The notes below the pieces were generated by a model, which worked only from the letters and a program-made list of their open reading frames with translations, made no database searches and had not been told where the DNA came from. The translations under genes were made by a program, and so were the position numbers. A stretch of DNA of 64,000 nucleotides from Paraburkholderia solitsugae (lineage in GTDB: Bacteria > Pseudomonadota > Gammaproteobacteria > Burkholderiales > Burkholderiaceae). The DNA lies in contig NZ_WOEY01000166.1 of assembly GCF_013177695.1 (NCBI RefSeq), forward strand, positions 1 through 64,000, written 5' to 3'. Below, piece by piece: positions 25,326 to 34,585 of the stretch (the first letter of the stretch is position 1; each line of letters starts with the position of its first letter).

Positions 25326-26237
25326 ATGGACCAATTGCTTGCCATTCGCGTGTTTGCCCGTGTTGTCGAAGCGGGCGCATTCACGCGTGCCGCCGACTCG
25401 CTCGATATGCCTCTCGCCACGGTGAGCAAACTCGTGCGTTCGCTGGAGCAGCATCTCGGCGTCAAGCTGCTTCAGCGAACGACGCGACGCGTCACAGTCA
25501 CGCCCGACGGTGCCGCGTACTACGAGCGCACCTCGCGCGTGCTGAAGGAACTCGAAGACATCGACACGGGTTTCTCCAGCGCACATCAGCGTCCGCGCGG
25601 ACGGCTGCGCATCGACATTGGCTCGGCGAACGCAAGCTGCGTGTTGATCCCCGCACTGCCCGACTTCATCGCGAGATATCCCGACATACGTGTTGATCTC
25701 GGCGTGAGCGACCGGCAGGTCGATCTCATCGGCGAGAACGTAGATTGTGTCGTGCGCGGCGGCAACGCCGACGAGCTCTCGCTAGTCGCACGTCCGCTCG
25801 GGCGTGCATCGTGGGTGACATGCGCGACACGCGATTATCTGAAGCAGCACGGTAGGCTGACGCATCCCAACCAGCTGAAAAACGGGCATCGCATCGTGAG
25901 CTACGTTTCGGCACGGACCGGACGCGTCATGCCAATGCATTTTCAGAAGGGCAGCGAGCGAATCGAAATCGGCGGCTTACCGGGCATGGGTGTCAACGAG
26001 AGCAACGCGCATGTCGCGGCGGCGCTGGCCGGCCTCGGTGTGATTCAGACCTTCTCCTTTGCCGCGACGGACGCGATCGCGCGTGGCGAGCTTCTGCCTG
26101 TTCTGACGGCGTGGCAGCCGGATCCATACCCATTCTTCCTGGTGTACCCGCCAGACAGGCACATGAGCCAGCGGTTGCGCGTCTTCATCGAATGGGCGAC
26201 GGAGCGGTTTGCACACAAGTTCGATCGGGCAACGTAG
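25326..26237 (+). CDS. LysR-family transcriptional regulator
   Basis: A 303-residue LysR regulator with an N-terminal winged helix (MDQLLAIRVFARVVEAGAFTRAADSLDMPLATVSKLVRSLEQHLGVKLLQRTTRRVTVTPDG type, residues 1-62) and a C-terminal effector domain. The sequence is of the subgroup with RGRLRIDIG at the domain boundary. It diverges from the Old Yellow Enzyme gene with an inverted repeat between them, so that gene is the likely target; the inducer is unknown. Confidence 0.9.
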   Translation: MDQLLAIRVFARVVEAGAFTRAADSLDMPLATVSKLVRSLEQHLGVKLLQRTTRRVTVTPDGAAYYERTSRVLKELEDIDTGFSSAHQRPRGRLRIDIGSANASCVLIPALPDFIARYPDIRVDLGVSDRQVDLIGENVDCVVRGGNADELSLVARPLGRASWVTCATRDYLKQHGRLTHPNQLKNGHRIVSYVSARTGRVMPMHFQKGSERIEIGGLPGMGVNESNAHVAAALAGLGVIQTFSFAATDAIARGELLPVLTAWQPDPYPFFLVYPPDRHMSQRLRVFIEWATERFAHKFDRAT

Positions 26238-26297
26238 TCGTCGCCGAACGGCTCCGGGCAACGTTGGCGGCTCTCTGGAGCCGAAAGTGACATTGGC

Positions 26298-26936
26298 CTA
26301 CCCTCGGCGCGAATGTCCACGTGATCGATTTCCGGGTTGCGTGTCCACGGCGGTGAGGAGATGCTGACGGCCCTCGTCAAGAATTTCATCCGCGAGCGCC
26401 GGGTCGACGTCTGCCACTGCACGCGAAAGCAGCAACGTACCGACCATCTGACTGAACAGAGTGATCGCCTTCCCGCGACTGCCTTCGCTGCTCCCCTCCG
26501 TCTCTTCGATGACCCTGGCGAATTCCTGGAGGTTCGCCGCAAGACCTTCCACGTAAGCGCCGCGCGCCACGTCGCCAAGCCGCCGGGCATCGCCTACAAA
26601 ACCCGACAGGGGGCAGCCCGCCTCGATATTCGCGCGATGCTCGGGTGAGAGGTACCACTCGATCCGTTGCCTGACCGGGTTGGCGTCAGCCGACCTGGCG
26701 TTTTCGATGATGGAGGCATAAGTCTCCCCACCATCGTCCATCGCCTTTTCGATCACTGCGGCGACCAGTGCATCTTTTGATTTGAAGTGGTTGTAGAAAC
26801 CGCCCTGTGTAAAGCCCGCCGCCTTCATCAGCTCGGCGAGCCCGACCGCATCGACGCCGCGCTCGCGAAACAGCTTCTCGGCGGCGGCCACGATCGCGTG
26901 CCGGTTTTCAACCGCCTGTTGCCTGGAAACACCCAC
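26298..26936 (-). CDS. TetR/AcrR-family transcriptional regulator
   Basis: A 212-residue TetR regulator. The helix-turn-helix domain is NRHAIVAAAEKLFRERGVDAVGLAELMKAAGFTQGGFYNHFKSKDALV; the rest is an all-helical ligand domain with CPLSGFVGDARRL. The GTG at 26936 follows GGGAGGGAGA, a strong ribosome-binding site; the TTG 30 bases upstream has none. Two similar inverted repeats lie in the divergent region before it, consistent with autorepression and control of the gene at 27243. Confidence 0.9.
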   Translation of the reverse strand: MGVSRQQAVENRHAIVAAAEKLFRERGVDAVGLAELMKAAGFTQGGFYNHFKSKDALVAAVIEKAMDDGGETYASIIENARSADANPVRQRIEWYLSPEHRANIEAGCPLSGFVGDARRLGDVARGAYVEGLAANLQEFARVIEETEGSSEGSRGKAITLFSQMVGTLLLSRAVADVDPALADEILDEGRQHLLTAVDTQPGNRSRGHSRRG

Positions 26937-26984
26937 TCTCCCTCCCTTCGGCCGACATCGGGCCAATCAGATCCATCGAAAAAT

Positions 26985-27004
26985 ACAATGTCGATCACCA
27001 TTGA
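26985..27004. promoter_or_regulatory. TetR operator copy 1
   Basis: ACAATG, 8 bases, CATTGA: an inverted repeat with one mismatch, sharing arm sequence and spacing with the site 56 bp away. Confidence 0.55.
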
Positions 27005-27039
27005 CATTGGCGGGGTGTCCGCCCACAATCCACTTCAAT

Positions 27040-27061
27040 GACAATGTTATTCACCATTGTC
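27040..27061. promoter_or_regulatory. TetR operator copy 2
   Basis: GACAATG and CATTGTC are perfect 7-bp inverted arms around an 8-base spacer whose last bases (TCAC) match copy 1. The pair of like sites in a divergent regulator region supports the call. Confidence 0.62.
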
Positions 27062-27242
27062 TTAAGTATAGCCCTTTTTACCTGAACGTCCAGGTAACCC
27101 GGGGGTCCGGTGAACACGATCTGGCCAATGGCTTCAATGCACAGATGGCGGAAGTGTTTGCCGGGTGATTCGCTGCCTGCCGGAAACTTGACGCAGGCGA
27201 TAGGCCACCGGAGCAGACCAAAACTAGAGGAAAGGAAGCGAG

Positions 27243-27965
27243 ATGACGAATGATCTTTTGAAGCTGGCTATTGAGGCCCATGGAGGCCTTGCGCGCTGGA
27301 ATGCGTTCAGAACGCTGGAAGCCGAAATGTCGATCACAGGCGGCATCTGGCATGTCAAGCAGAAGCCAGATATTTTCAGGCACACTGTCGCCGCAATAGA
27401 TATGCACGCCCAGCGTGTCGAAATGCGGCCTTTCACAGCGCCCGATCGACACGCCATTTTTACCCCGGGCCGCGTTGCCGTCGAATCGACCGACGGGCGC
27501 GTACTCGAGAGTCGCGACAATCCGCGTTCATCCTTCGCCGGTCATAGCCAGCAGACGCCCTGGGACGATCTTCATGCGGCATATTTCTGCAGTTATGCGC
27601 TGTGGACCTATCTCAGCACGCCGTTTCTCTATACGTATCCTGGCGTCGTGACCGAGGAGTTGTCGCCGTGGCATGAAGACGGTGAGCAATGGCGGCGCTT
27701 GAAAGTGACGTTTCCAAATTCCATCGAAACGCATTCACGCGAGCAGATTTCGTACTTCGGCCCGGATGGCCTGCTGCGGCGCCATGATTACACCGTGGAC
27801 GTCATGGGCGGCGCTACCGGCGCAAACTATGCGTCGAACTACCAGGACTTTGACGGCATCATGGTGCCGACGACCCGGCGCGTGTTCGCTCATGACACTG
27901 ATGGCCAGAAGATTGACGAGCCGCTGCTGGTTGCCATCGATATTGCTTCGGTATCCTTTCGGTAG
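27243..27965 (+). CDS. Conserved protein of unknown function
   Basis: A 240-residue protein without a signal peptide that starts MTNDLLKLAIEAHGGLARWNAF. It is rich in aromatic residues and beta-type segments, with HGGLxRW at the start and DVMGGATGANYASNYQDFDGIMVPTTRRVF towards the end. The repeated pattern of short strands suggests a LolA-like beta fold, but no catalytic motif was recognised. It diverges from the TetR gene across two operators and is followed after five bases by the convergent dgdA, so it is probably a single-gene unit under TetR control. Confidence 0.75.
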   Translation: MTNDLLKLAIEAHGGLARWNAFRTLEAEMSITGGIWHVKQKPDIFRHTVAAIDMHAQRVEMRPFTAPDRHAIFTPGRVAVESTDGRVLESRDNPRSSFAGHSQQTPWDDLHAAYFCSYALWTYLSTPFLYTYPGVVTEELSPWHEDGEQWRRLKVTFPNSIETHSREQISYFGPDGLLRRHDYTVDVMGGATGANYASNYQDFDGIMVPTTRRVFAHDTDGQKIDEPLLVAIDIASVSFR

Positions 27966-27970
27966 GCTAA

Positions 27971-29272
27971 TTACAGCGAACGCTCAATCGCCTGCCCGAG
28001 CAACGCCAGGCCCAGATCGATCTCATCCTCGTGAACGGTCAAGGGAGGGGCGATGCGGAAGACGCCGCCCATGCCGGGCAACTGCACGATGTTCATGCTG
28101 AGCCCCAGGTTCATGCACTCGCGGGTGATCTTTGAACCAAGCCCATCCGCCGGCTCCTTCGTGTGTCGGTCCCTGACGATCTCCATACCCAGAAGCAGCC
28201 CTCGTCCGCGAATGTCGCCGATACATTCAAAGCGTTCCATCAGATCCAGAAGGCCGCGTTTGAGTCGATCACCCATCAGGTTCGCACGCGCAACCAGTCC
28301 CGCGCGCTCGACCACATCCAGCACCCGCAGACCGACGGCGGCGGGAAGCGGATCGGACACATGGGTCGTATAGAACAGGTAACCCAATTCATGGGCTCGC
28401 TCCTCGATCTGCGCGGAGGTCACCACGGCCGCGAGCGGCAGACCGGCGCCTAGCGTCTTCGACAGGGTAAGAATGTCGGGCGTGACGCCATCGTGCTGAC
28501 AGGCGAACATCGTCCCCGTGCGCCCGACCCCGGTTTGCGCTTCATCGAGGATCAGCAGCATGCCGCGCTCCTCGCATTTGCGCTTCAGCGCGGCCATGTA
28601 GCCTGGCGGCAGTTCGATGATCCCGCCGGAACTGAGGATCGGCTCTGCAATGAACGCGGCGAGATTGCCACTGGACTGACGATCGATAAGATCGAAGGCG
28701 TAGTCCAGCTCCGCCAGGTAATCGTATTCACCATTGCGCTCGAAACGCGGACGGTACAGGAACGGAGCGGGAATCGCGAAGGAGCCGACGGCAGCTGGAC
28801 CGACGCCCTTGCGACCGGCGCTGTAAGTCGCGGATGCTGCGTTCCCCGTCATGCCGTGCCAGGACTGCGCAAAGCCAACGATTTCATATTTGCCCGTGAC
28901 CAGCTTCGCCATGCGAATGGCGGCCTCGTTCGACTCCGCGCCGGTACTGAGCAACAGCGCCCGGTCGAGTCCGTCAGGCGTAATGTCGGCCAGCCGGGTC
29001 GCCAGGTCGACCACCGGTCGCGAAAGCATCCCGCTGAAGAGGTGGTCGAGCTTGCCGGCGTATTCGTTAATAACCGACACGATTTCCGGATGGCTGTGCC
29101 CGAGCACCGCGCTCATCTGCCCGGAGGTGAAATCCAGGATCGCGCGGCCGTCCGCGTCATAGACGAAGCTGCCCTGGGCGCGCTCAATGATCATCGGCTC
29201 GAAGGTGCCGCCATAGCGGATGAGGTGCTGCCTGGCGTTGCGCCAGAAAGTTGCATCATTGTTTCGGGACAC
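27971..29272 (-). CDS. dgdA: 2,2-dialkylglycine decarboxylase (PLP)
   Basis: PLP-dependent class-III aminotransferase-fold enzyme of 433 residues that decarboxylates 2,2-dialkylglycines such as 2-aminoisobutyrate and transfers the amino group to pyruvate. The sequence follows the known Burkholderia cepacia DgdA almost throughout, including FWRNARQHLIRYGGTFEPMI, the SWHGMTG cofactor segment, DEAQTGVGRTG and the Schiff-base Lys in TLSKTLGAG (about residue 272). The start is a GTG with AAGGAG at good spacing. The LysR-type dgdR diverges from it, as in the known system. Confidence 0.96.
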   Translation of the reverse strand: MSRNNDATFWRNARQHLIRYGGTFEPMIIERAQGSFVYDADGRAILDFTSGQMSAVLGHSHPEIVSVINEYAGKLDHLFSGMLSRPVVDLATRLADITPDGLDRALLLSTGAESNEAAIRMAKLVTGKYEIVGFAQSWHGMTGNAASATYSAGRKGVGPAAVGSFAIPAPFLYRPRFERNGEYDYLAELDYAFDLIDRQSSGNLAAFIAEPILSSGGIIELPPGYMAALKRKCEERGMLLILDEAQTGVGRTGTMFACQHDGVTPDILTLSKTLGAGLPLAAVVTSAQIEERAHELGYLFYTTHVSDPLPAAVGLRVLDVVERAGLVARANLMGDRLKRGLLDLMERFECIGDIRGRGLLLGMEIVRDRHTKEPADGLGSKITRECMNLGLSMNIVQLPGMGGVFRIAPPLTVHEDEIDLGLALLGQAIERSL

Positions 29273-29350
29273 CTTGCTTCTCCTTGGCGGGTAACGAGAA
29301 TAGCTTGCAGTCTAGATGGCTCTCTGCTTTCATAGAATCGAATAGTTCTT

Positions 29351-30235
29351 ATGGAAGCTAGAAGCGGGGCTAATATCTTGGGTCTTTCACTCGAAATCGA
29401 TCTGCTGCGTTCGTTTACCGTCGTTGCCGAAGTCCGGGCGCTCAGTCGTGCGGCCAATCGGATCGGCCGGACCCAGTCGGCGCTGAGTCAGCAGATGAAG
29501 CGCCTCGAAGAAATTGTGGATCAGCCGCTGTTCCAGCGCACGGGTCGTGGGGTGGTGCTGACGAATCCCGGCGAACGTCTTTTGATCCACGCCCAACGCA
29601 TTCTGCGGCTGCACGACGAGGCGATGGCTGATCTTTCCGGTAAAGGGCTGTCGGGGACGATGCGCTTCGGCTGCCCGGACGACTATGCCGCGGTTTTTCT
29701 CCCGCATTTACTGCGTCAGTTCTCGGGCCAACACCCGCATGCGCTGGTGGAGGTTATTTGCGCGCCCACGCCACGATTGCTCGAACAACTGGAGATGCAT
29801 GCGCTGGACCTTGCCATGATCTCGTTGCCTGAGGACGCCCCGAATGAGGACTTCATTCGCCGCGAACCGTTGGTCTGGGTTGGCTATCCGGGACTGGATT
29901 CCGCGCACTTCGACCCATTACCGCTGGCACTTTCCGATCCGGACACGCTCGACCACGTGGCGGCCTGCGAGGCACTGCAACGCGCTGGCAGGGCCTACCG
30001 CATCGCCTATGCGAGCAGCAGTCTTGCCGGGCTCACGGCCCTGGTCCGTTCGGGGCAGGCCGTGGCCGTCATCACACAGACTGCCGTCGCCCCGGATCTC
30101 TCCATACTCAATGGCGATCCTTCGCTTCCGCCGTTGCCCACCGTCGGCATTACCCTAAAGTTCGAGCGGGAGCGTCCTTCTCATCTGACCACGGTATTCG
30201 CTGAGCACATCAGACTGACGCTGCCGTTGCTGTGA
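29351..30235 (+). CDS. dgdR: LysR-family regulator of dgdA
   Basis: A 294-residue LysR regulator that in Burkholderia represses dgdA and is relieved by 2-aminoisobutyrate-type inducers. The helix-turn-helix lies at about residues 16-72 (EIDLLRSFTVVAEVRALSRAANRIGRTQSALSQQM); the effector domain begins at MRFGCPDDYAAVFLP. An ATG slightly upstream of the conserved region is used; an internal start nearer LSLEIDLL is possible. The 78-bp divergent region contains an AGAA/TTCT-type inverted motif next to this start. Confidence 0.9.
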   Translation: MEARSGANILGLSLEIDLLRSFTVVAEVRALSRAANRIGRTQSALSQQMKRLEEIVDQPLFQRTGRGVVLTNPGERLLIHAQRILRLHDEAMADLSGKGLSGTMRFGCPDDYAAVFLPHLLRQFSGQHPHALVEVICAPTPRLLEQLEMHALDLAMISLPEDAPNEDFIRREPLVWVGYPGLDSAHFDPLPLALSDPDTLDHVAACEALQRAGRAYRIAYASSSLAGLTALVRSGQAVAVITQTAVAPDLSILNGDPSLPPLPTVGITLKFERERPSHLTTVFAEHIRLTLPLL

Positions 30236-30376
30236 TCGAGCAGGCTCAGAAGAGGGCGGCGACCTGTCGTCGCCGCTTCAGTGTGGCCAAGTTGTCATTC
30301 GACATTGATGAAAAGATAGCTGACAATCCAAGCGGACTTTCACCCAAAGCAATACCCGTTAGAGGCGAGGCGAATA

Positions 30377-30847
30377 GTGTCGAATCAAGCACGCGAGCTG
30401 TTGAAGGCAACCGAAATCGACGCAATGGAGCCTCAGCGCTCCGTCCATCCATTGAATGAACGAGCGGTTCGTCTTAAAAGGTCGTTAAGCGAAATGACCG
30501 GGCTCACCCAGTTAGGCTTTCACCTCATCACGATCCAGCCGGGGCACGAGTCCACCGAATATCATCGCCACCTTTACGAAGAGGAATGTGTCTACATCCT
30601 CTCAGGCACGGGCGAGGCGATGATTGACAATCAGGTGCACGAAGTTGGACCCGGGGACTTCATGGGTTTTGCACGCGGGGGCGCCGCGCATACATTGTCG
30701 AATACTGGTCACATCCCTCTCGTTCTTATCGTCGCCGGTCAGAGGCTGGAGCAAGATGTTTGCGACTACCCACACAAAGGCAAGCGCCTGTATGTGGCGG
30801 GCGCCAATAAGGTTTTCGTGGACCTCGCCAACGAGAGCAAAGATTAA
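30377..30847 (+). CDS. Cupin-domain protein
   Basis: A single-domain cupin of 156 residues with both metal motifs: HESTEYHRHLYEEECVYILSGTG (His, His and Glu ligands) and GPGDFMGFARGGAAHTLSN (His ligand). It starts at GTG, five bases after GAGGCGAGG. No substrate can be assigned. It lies downstream of dgdR with a 141-bp gap and is followed by a degenerate region. Confidence 0.85.
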   Translation: MSNQARELLKATEIDAMEPQRSVHPLNERAVRLKRSLSEMTGLTQLGFHLITIQPGHESTEYHRHLYEEECVYILSGTGEAMIDNQVHEVGPGDFMGFARGGAAHTLSNTGHIPLVLIVAGQRLEQDVCDYPHKGKRLYVAGANKVFVDLANESKD

Positions 30848-31393
30848 GGGGGTGTTCAACCCCAAAGGGTGGGTTCTCATTCAAGCGGGGTAATGGCGAA
30901 TTTCGACTTTGAATTCCGGGTTGCGACCACATTGAGATTTCACGCGTATCGATGAAACCTTCCAACAAAACCACGTTCCCGAAACGACGACGTATTTTGC
31001 AATTCGCGGTCGGGCTCACAGTTTTGCCTGGCGCCTAAAAACAGATGCTCGCTGGGGCTCGAATTACAGCAGGCTGCTCGCCGTTAAGAACCGGTATGAC
31101 CCCGATGGCTTGTTCTTCGTTCATCACGGCGTAGGGAGCGAACGCTGGAGCGCCGACGGTTTCACGAGGCTCGTATGAGGCTGGCACTGCCACTATGTCA
31201 ACGAGCGAAAAAGCCTCGGGCGACGCCGCTACAATAGCGTTCATTCGATGCGCCCGCCTCCCGGCCCGGCCTGGCTTGGACGGTGGCGACGCCTGCGGCG
31301 GCGGGCGCGTCGCTTGAGCCGCCGCAGCGCGCTAACCAACCGGCCAGACCAGACATGCTCGGTGAAGTGGGTTCGCCGACAATGGGGGGATCT
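30848..31393. other. Degenerate intergenic region
   Basis: No intact gene was seen. The middle holds the tail of a decayed oxidoreductase (see 31023-31178). The stretch from 31200 to 31393 is GC-rich and extends the channel gene's frame upstream without family resemblance. Confidence 0.5.
31023..31178 (+). pseudogene. C-terminal remnant of a berberine-bridge (BBE) FAD-dependent oxidoreductase
   Basis: The plus strand reads WGSNYSRLLAVKNRYDPDG, then LFFVHHGVGSERWSADGF and a stop. This is the conserved BBE tail that ends FAD-linked oxidases. No FAD-binding domain or start precedes it, and a stop in the same frame lies at about 30933. It is a relic of a deleted gene. Confidence 0.75.
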
Positions 31394-32608
31394 ATGTTCG
31401 ACAAGGCGCTGCGTATCGAGGGCGGGCCAGACTGGCATCACTTCAACATCTATACCGATAGCGCTTTTGTCGCGGTACTGCTTGTTGTCGCTCTCCTGTT
31501 CGCCATTCTGCTGGCAAGCGCTATCTGCTACTACGTGACGCGCTCGATCATGTTGATGATCGTTGGCCGCCTCGCACACCAGGAGCAGCACAAGTGGCTG
31601 CGAGCCGCCGAGCGCCACAAGGTCTTCCATCGGCTCGCGCCGCTCGTACCCGCGGCGATCGTCTACGCGGCCGGACCCCTGCTTTCCGGACTCACATTCC
31701 CGCTGATCGCGGCGCTCGGACATCCGCTGGCGCTGCTCGCGGCTTGCTACATGGTGTACACGCTGCTTCGCGCCGCGCTCGCGTTCCTCGACAGCGTCAG
31801 CGAGCGCTACAGCCATGTCCCATCCGCGAGCGAGCGGCCGATCAAAAGCTTTTTGCAGATCGCCACCATCGTGCTGTACGTGATCGCGCTGATCGCCGTG
31901 ATTTCGGTGTTGCTGGAGCGTTCGCCCGCATACTTCCTCACCGGCCTCAGCGCCATGACGGCACTTCTTATTATCATCTTCCGCGATTCGCTGCTCGGTT
32001 TCGTGGCGAGCATCCAGCTCGCCGCCTACGACATGCTGCGAGTGGGCGACTGGATCGAGGTGCCCGGTTTCGTCGCCGACGGCACGGTGATCGACATCGC
32101 GCTGAACACGATCAAGGTGCAGAACTTCGACAACTCGATCGTCATGCTGCCGAGCTACGTTCTGCTGACGAATAGCGTGAAGAATTGGCGTGGCATGACA
32201 GAGTCGGGCGGCAGGCGCGTCAAGCATGCGATTCATTTTGACGCCGACACCGTCCGCTTTCCCGACGAGGCGCTGCTCGCCCGGCTGCACAGCGATGTCG
32301 ACCGGCCGCTCGCCGCACTTGCGCCCGGTGACGCACGGCGGCGCACAAACCTCGGCTTGTACCGTCTCTATCTGACCGCGCATTTCCGCGACCACCCGGC
32401 GGTCCGTCACGACATGCCCCTCGTGATCCGCCAACTGCAGTCCAGCGAGCCCGTCGTCGCGCTGGAGATCTATCTCTACGTCGACGAGACTCGCTGGGAA
32501 CCGTACGAAAACCTGCAGTCGGACATGCTTGACCATGCTTATGGGCTCGTACCGCTGTTCGGCTTACGCTGCTGGCAGCCACAATGTTCGTCATCCCGGC
32601 AGCCGTAG
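31394..32608 (+). CDS. MscS-family mechanosensitive channel (YbdG-like)
   Basis: A 404-residue inner-membrane protein with about five transmembrane helices and a cytosolic MscS domain. The pore-lining helix and beta domain are visible in MTALLIIIFRDSLLGFVASIQLAAYDMLRVGDWIEVPGFVADGTVIDI, followed by NSVKNWRGMTESGGRRVKHAI. The length and pattern fit the YbdG miniconductance group. The ATG at 31394 follows GGGGGG; upstream in-frame ATGs lack support. The final ten residues (WQPQCSSSRQP) look unlike the family and may reflect a late frameshift. Confidence 0.88.
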   Translation: MFDKALRIEGGPDWHHFNIYTDSAFVAVLLVVALLFAILLASAICYYVTRSIMLMIVGRLAHQEQHKWLRAAERHKVFHRLAPLVPAAIVYAAGPLLSGLTFPLIAALGHPLALLAACYMVYTLLRAALAFLDSVSERYSHVPSASERPIKSFLQIATIVLYVIALIAVISVLLERSPAYFLTGLSAMTALLIIIFRDSLLGFVASIQLAAYDMLRVGDWIEVPGFVADGTVIDIALNTIKVQNFDNSIVMLPSYVLLTNSVKNWRGMTESGGRRVKHAIHFDADTVRFPDEALLARLHSDVDRPLAALAPGDARRRTNLGLYRLYLTAHFRDHPAVRHDMPLVIRQLQSSEPVVALEIYLYVDETRWEPYENLQSDMLDHAYGLVPLFGLRCWQPQCSSSRQP

Positions 32609-32725
32609 CGGAACTCGGGGAGTGGAATCCGCCCGGCCAGAAGCGGCTGCTAACGCACGCCTGCTAAACTCATCCCGATTCCCGACTTCACTGTCTTTGA
32701 TTCACTGTTTTTGAGTAGACCAATC

Positions 32726-33088
32726 ATGAAGGGTAGTTCAACAGGCGGCCTTGTCTATTCCACCGATGGCGGGCGGATGTGTCCCGAATGCAGACAGGTG
32801 CTCGCGAAATGTGTCTGCAAGACCGTTGCCAAGACACTGCCGGCAGGTGACGGCGTGGTGCGAGTGACGCGCGAGACCAAGGGGCGGGGTGGGAAGAGCG
32901 TGACGATCGTTAAAGGGCTGGCGCTCGATCCTCTTGCCTTGGCCTTGCTAGGCAAGCAGTTGCGCACGGCCTGCGGTTCTGGTGGAACGGTCAAGGATGG
33001 CGTAATTGAAGTTCAGGGTGACCATTGCGAGCGGATCATTGAAGCGCTCAAGAAGTACGGCCACAGCGCGAAGCGGGCGGGAGGCTAA
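32726..33088 (+). CDS. SUI1/YciH-family translation initiation factor-like protein
   Basis: A 120-residue protein with an N-terminal Cys cluster (CPECRQVLAKCVC) and a C-terminal SUI1 fold (GVVRVTRETKGRGGKSVTIVKGL, GSGGTVKDGVIEVQGDHCERIIEALKKYGH). Bacterial YciH proteins resemble eIF1 and influence start-codon fidelity. The ATG at 32726 begins the conserved MKGSSTGGLVYSTD. Confidence 0.92.
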   Translation: MKGSSTGGLVYSTDGGRMCPECRQVLAKCVCKTVAKTLPAGDGVVRVTRETKGRGGKSVTIVKGLALDPLALALLGKQLRTACGSGGTVKDGVIEVQGDHCERIIEALKKYGHSAKRAGG

Positions 33089-33185
33089 TCGCTTCACTGG
33101 GCCGCGGCGCGATAAGCTCAATTGAACGTGTGCGGCCAGCTTCGATAGTTCGAGGTCGGGGCGGGAAAGAGAGGGCCGATGTTAC

Positions 33186-33515
33186 CTAGTCGACAATGAA
33201 CAGTTTGGCGCCCGTTGTAGTCGACGAGCGATGTGCCTCGGCATCATCGGCAACCTGGTAACTCATGCCGGGCATGAGTATGAACTGGCGTCCATCTTGA
33301 AGTTCGGTTCGAAGCTCTCCTTCGATACAGAAAAGGATATGCCCCTTGACGCACCAATGGTCGGCAACGTAGCCCGCCGTATACTCGACGCGCCGTACGC
33401 GAACCGGTCCGAAGTATTGGGTTCGCCAGTAAGCAACGCCGCTATCACCCTTATGTTCGGTTTTTTGCAGCGTCTCCCAGTTGGTGACGCCGAATGGAAA
33501 GCCTTTCATTTGCAT
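33186..33515 (-). CDS. DHCW-type cupin-fold protein
   Basis: A 109-residue small cupin with the segment VADHWCVKGHILFCIEGELRTELQDGR, which marks the family named for its Asp-His-Cys-Trp-like motif (here Asp-His-Trp-Cys). It starts MQMKGFPFGVTNW. The function of the family is not known. It stands alone between divergent neighbours. Confidence 0.82.
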   Translation of the reverse strand: MQMKGFPFGVTNWETLQKTEHKGDSGVAYWRTQYFGPVRVRRVEYTAGYVADHWCVKGHILFCIEGELRTELQDGRQFILMPGMSYQVADDAEAHRSSTTTGAKLFIVD

Positions 33516-33849
33516 CGTTGAATTCTCTTGATCATCTCATTGGGAATGCGTGGTGATTGCGCATGGCCGAAGAAAATCTTTGCATCGGATCACTCTAAAG
33601 ACTTAGGGCCTCAATTGTCAGATACAGATCGCCGGACATTTGACCGCTACAGCCAACGTGTTCATGCGGAAGCGAGATACTTCGCGGGTGCCGCGCGGTC
33701 GCGCGAATGGCCGTTCTGGAGAAAGCGCATCAGCCGCTCCGGGTTGCGTGCCGTCGATCGCCGTCAGGCAGTGACCGGAAAGTTTGAGACGTTCGACGGC
33801 TCCGCTTAAACTATCGGCAATCATTGCTCCCTGACACGCACCGAACGAA
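33516..33849. other. Intergenic region, no recognised gene
   Basis: Short open frames on both strands show no family motif and no good ribosome-binding site. The region presumably holds the promoters of the flanking divergent genes. Confidence 0.5.
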
Positions 33850-34419
33850 ATGAGCGCGATTGAACTGTTAAAACCTTCGACCGCATTGCTCCCGAGCTAC
33901 GTTGCGGCCCTTGAGGCGGGATGGTCACCTGACAACGTCCGCAAGGAAGTCGCTGCGCGAGAACAATTGCACGCTATCAAAGTGAACGCGGAGGCGTTTG
34001 TCGACGGTCTGGATGATCCGACCGCATCCGGCGGACCGATTCCTTTGCCCGATGGCTCGATCATCGCACGTCTGCCCAGCATTGTCCGATGGATTTGGGA
34101 CGGCGACGTTAGCGGCGCAATCGGATTTCGTTGGCAAGCTGGAACTGCCGAATTACCGCCGTATGTACTCGGACATATCGGCTTCTCAGTCGTGCCGTGG
34201 AAAAGAGGTAACGGATACGCGCGGCAGGCGCTCAATTCAATGCTGGGCGAAGCGAGGCGACATGGCTTGCCCTACGTCGAGCTGACGGTTGACCCTGAAA
34301 ATAGAGCCTCGCAGAGGGTTATTGACGCGTGCAATGGTGTCTTGATCGAGCGCTTCAGAAAGACTGCGGCCTATGGATTCGCTGAGACTCTTCGCTACCG
34401 TATTGAGCTGGAAGACTGA
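33850..34419 (+). CDS. GNAT-family N-acetyltransferase
   Basis: A 189-residue acetyltransferase with the acetyl-CoA-binding motif GHIGFSVVPWKRGNGYARQAL and a following PYVELTVDPENRASQRVIDACNG segment, typical of the RimJ/RimL-like group. The substrate cannot be inferred. It is a single gene followed by a MITE-like element. Confidence 0.88.
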   Translation: MSAIELLKPSTALLPSYVAALEAGWSPDNVRKEVAAREQLHAIKVNAEAFVDGLDDPTASGGPIPLPDGSIIARLPSIVRWIWDGDVSGAIGFRWQAGTAELPPYVLGHIGFSVVPWKRGNGYARQALNSMLGEARRHGLPYVELTVDPENRASQRVIDACNGVLIERFRKTAAYGFAETLRYRIELED

Positions 34420-34442
34420 GGAACCTGTCGGACTCCGTTCGG

Positions 34443-34585
34443 CCGATGCTGTGTGAAAACGCAAAAGTACTCGGCTTTCGGGTGTCGCTCTACCCTTCCC
34501 GAGTTGCTGCCAAGCCAATACGGCGCGATCTGAAGGTCGATTTTTTGGAACGCGGCATTCAGCATGCGTTTTCACACAGCCTCGG
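34443..34585. mobile_element. MITE-like element with 21-bp terminal inverted repeats
   Basis: A 143-bp segment bounded by inverted repeats that match at 20 of 21 bases; both contain GCTGTGTGAAAACGCA. It has no coding capacity for a transposase. The form fits a non-autonomous remnant of an insertion sequence, located between two unrelated genes. No target-site duplication was confirmed. Confidence 0.65.
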
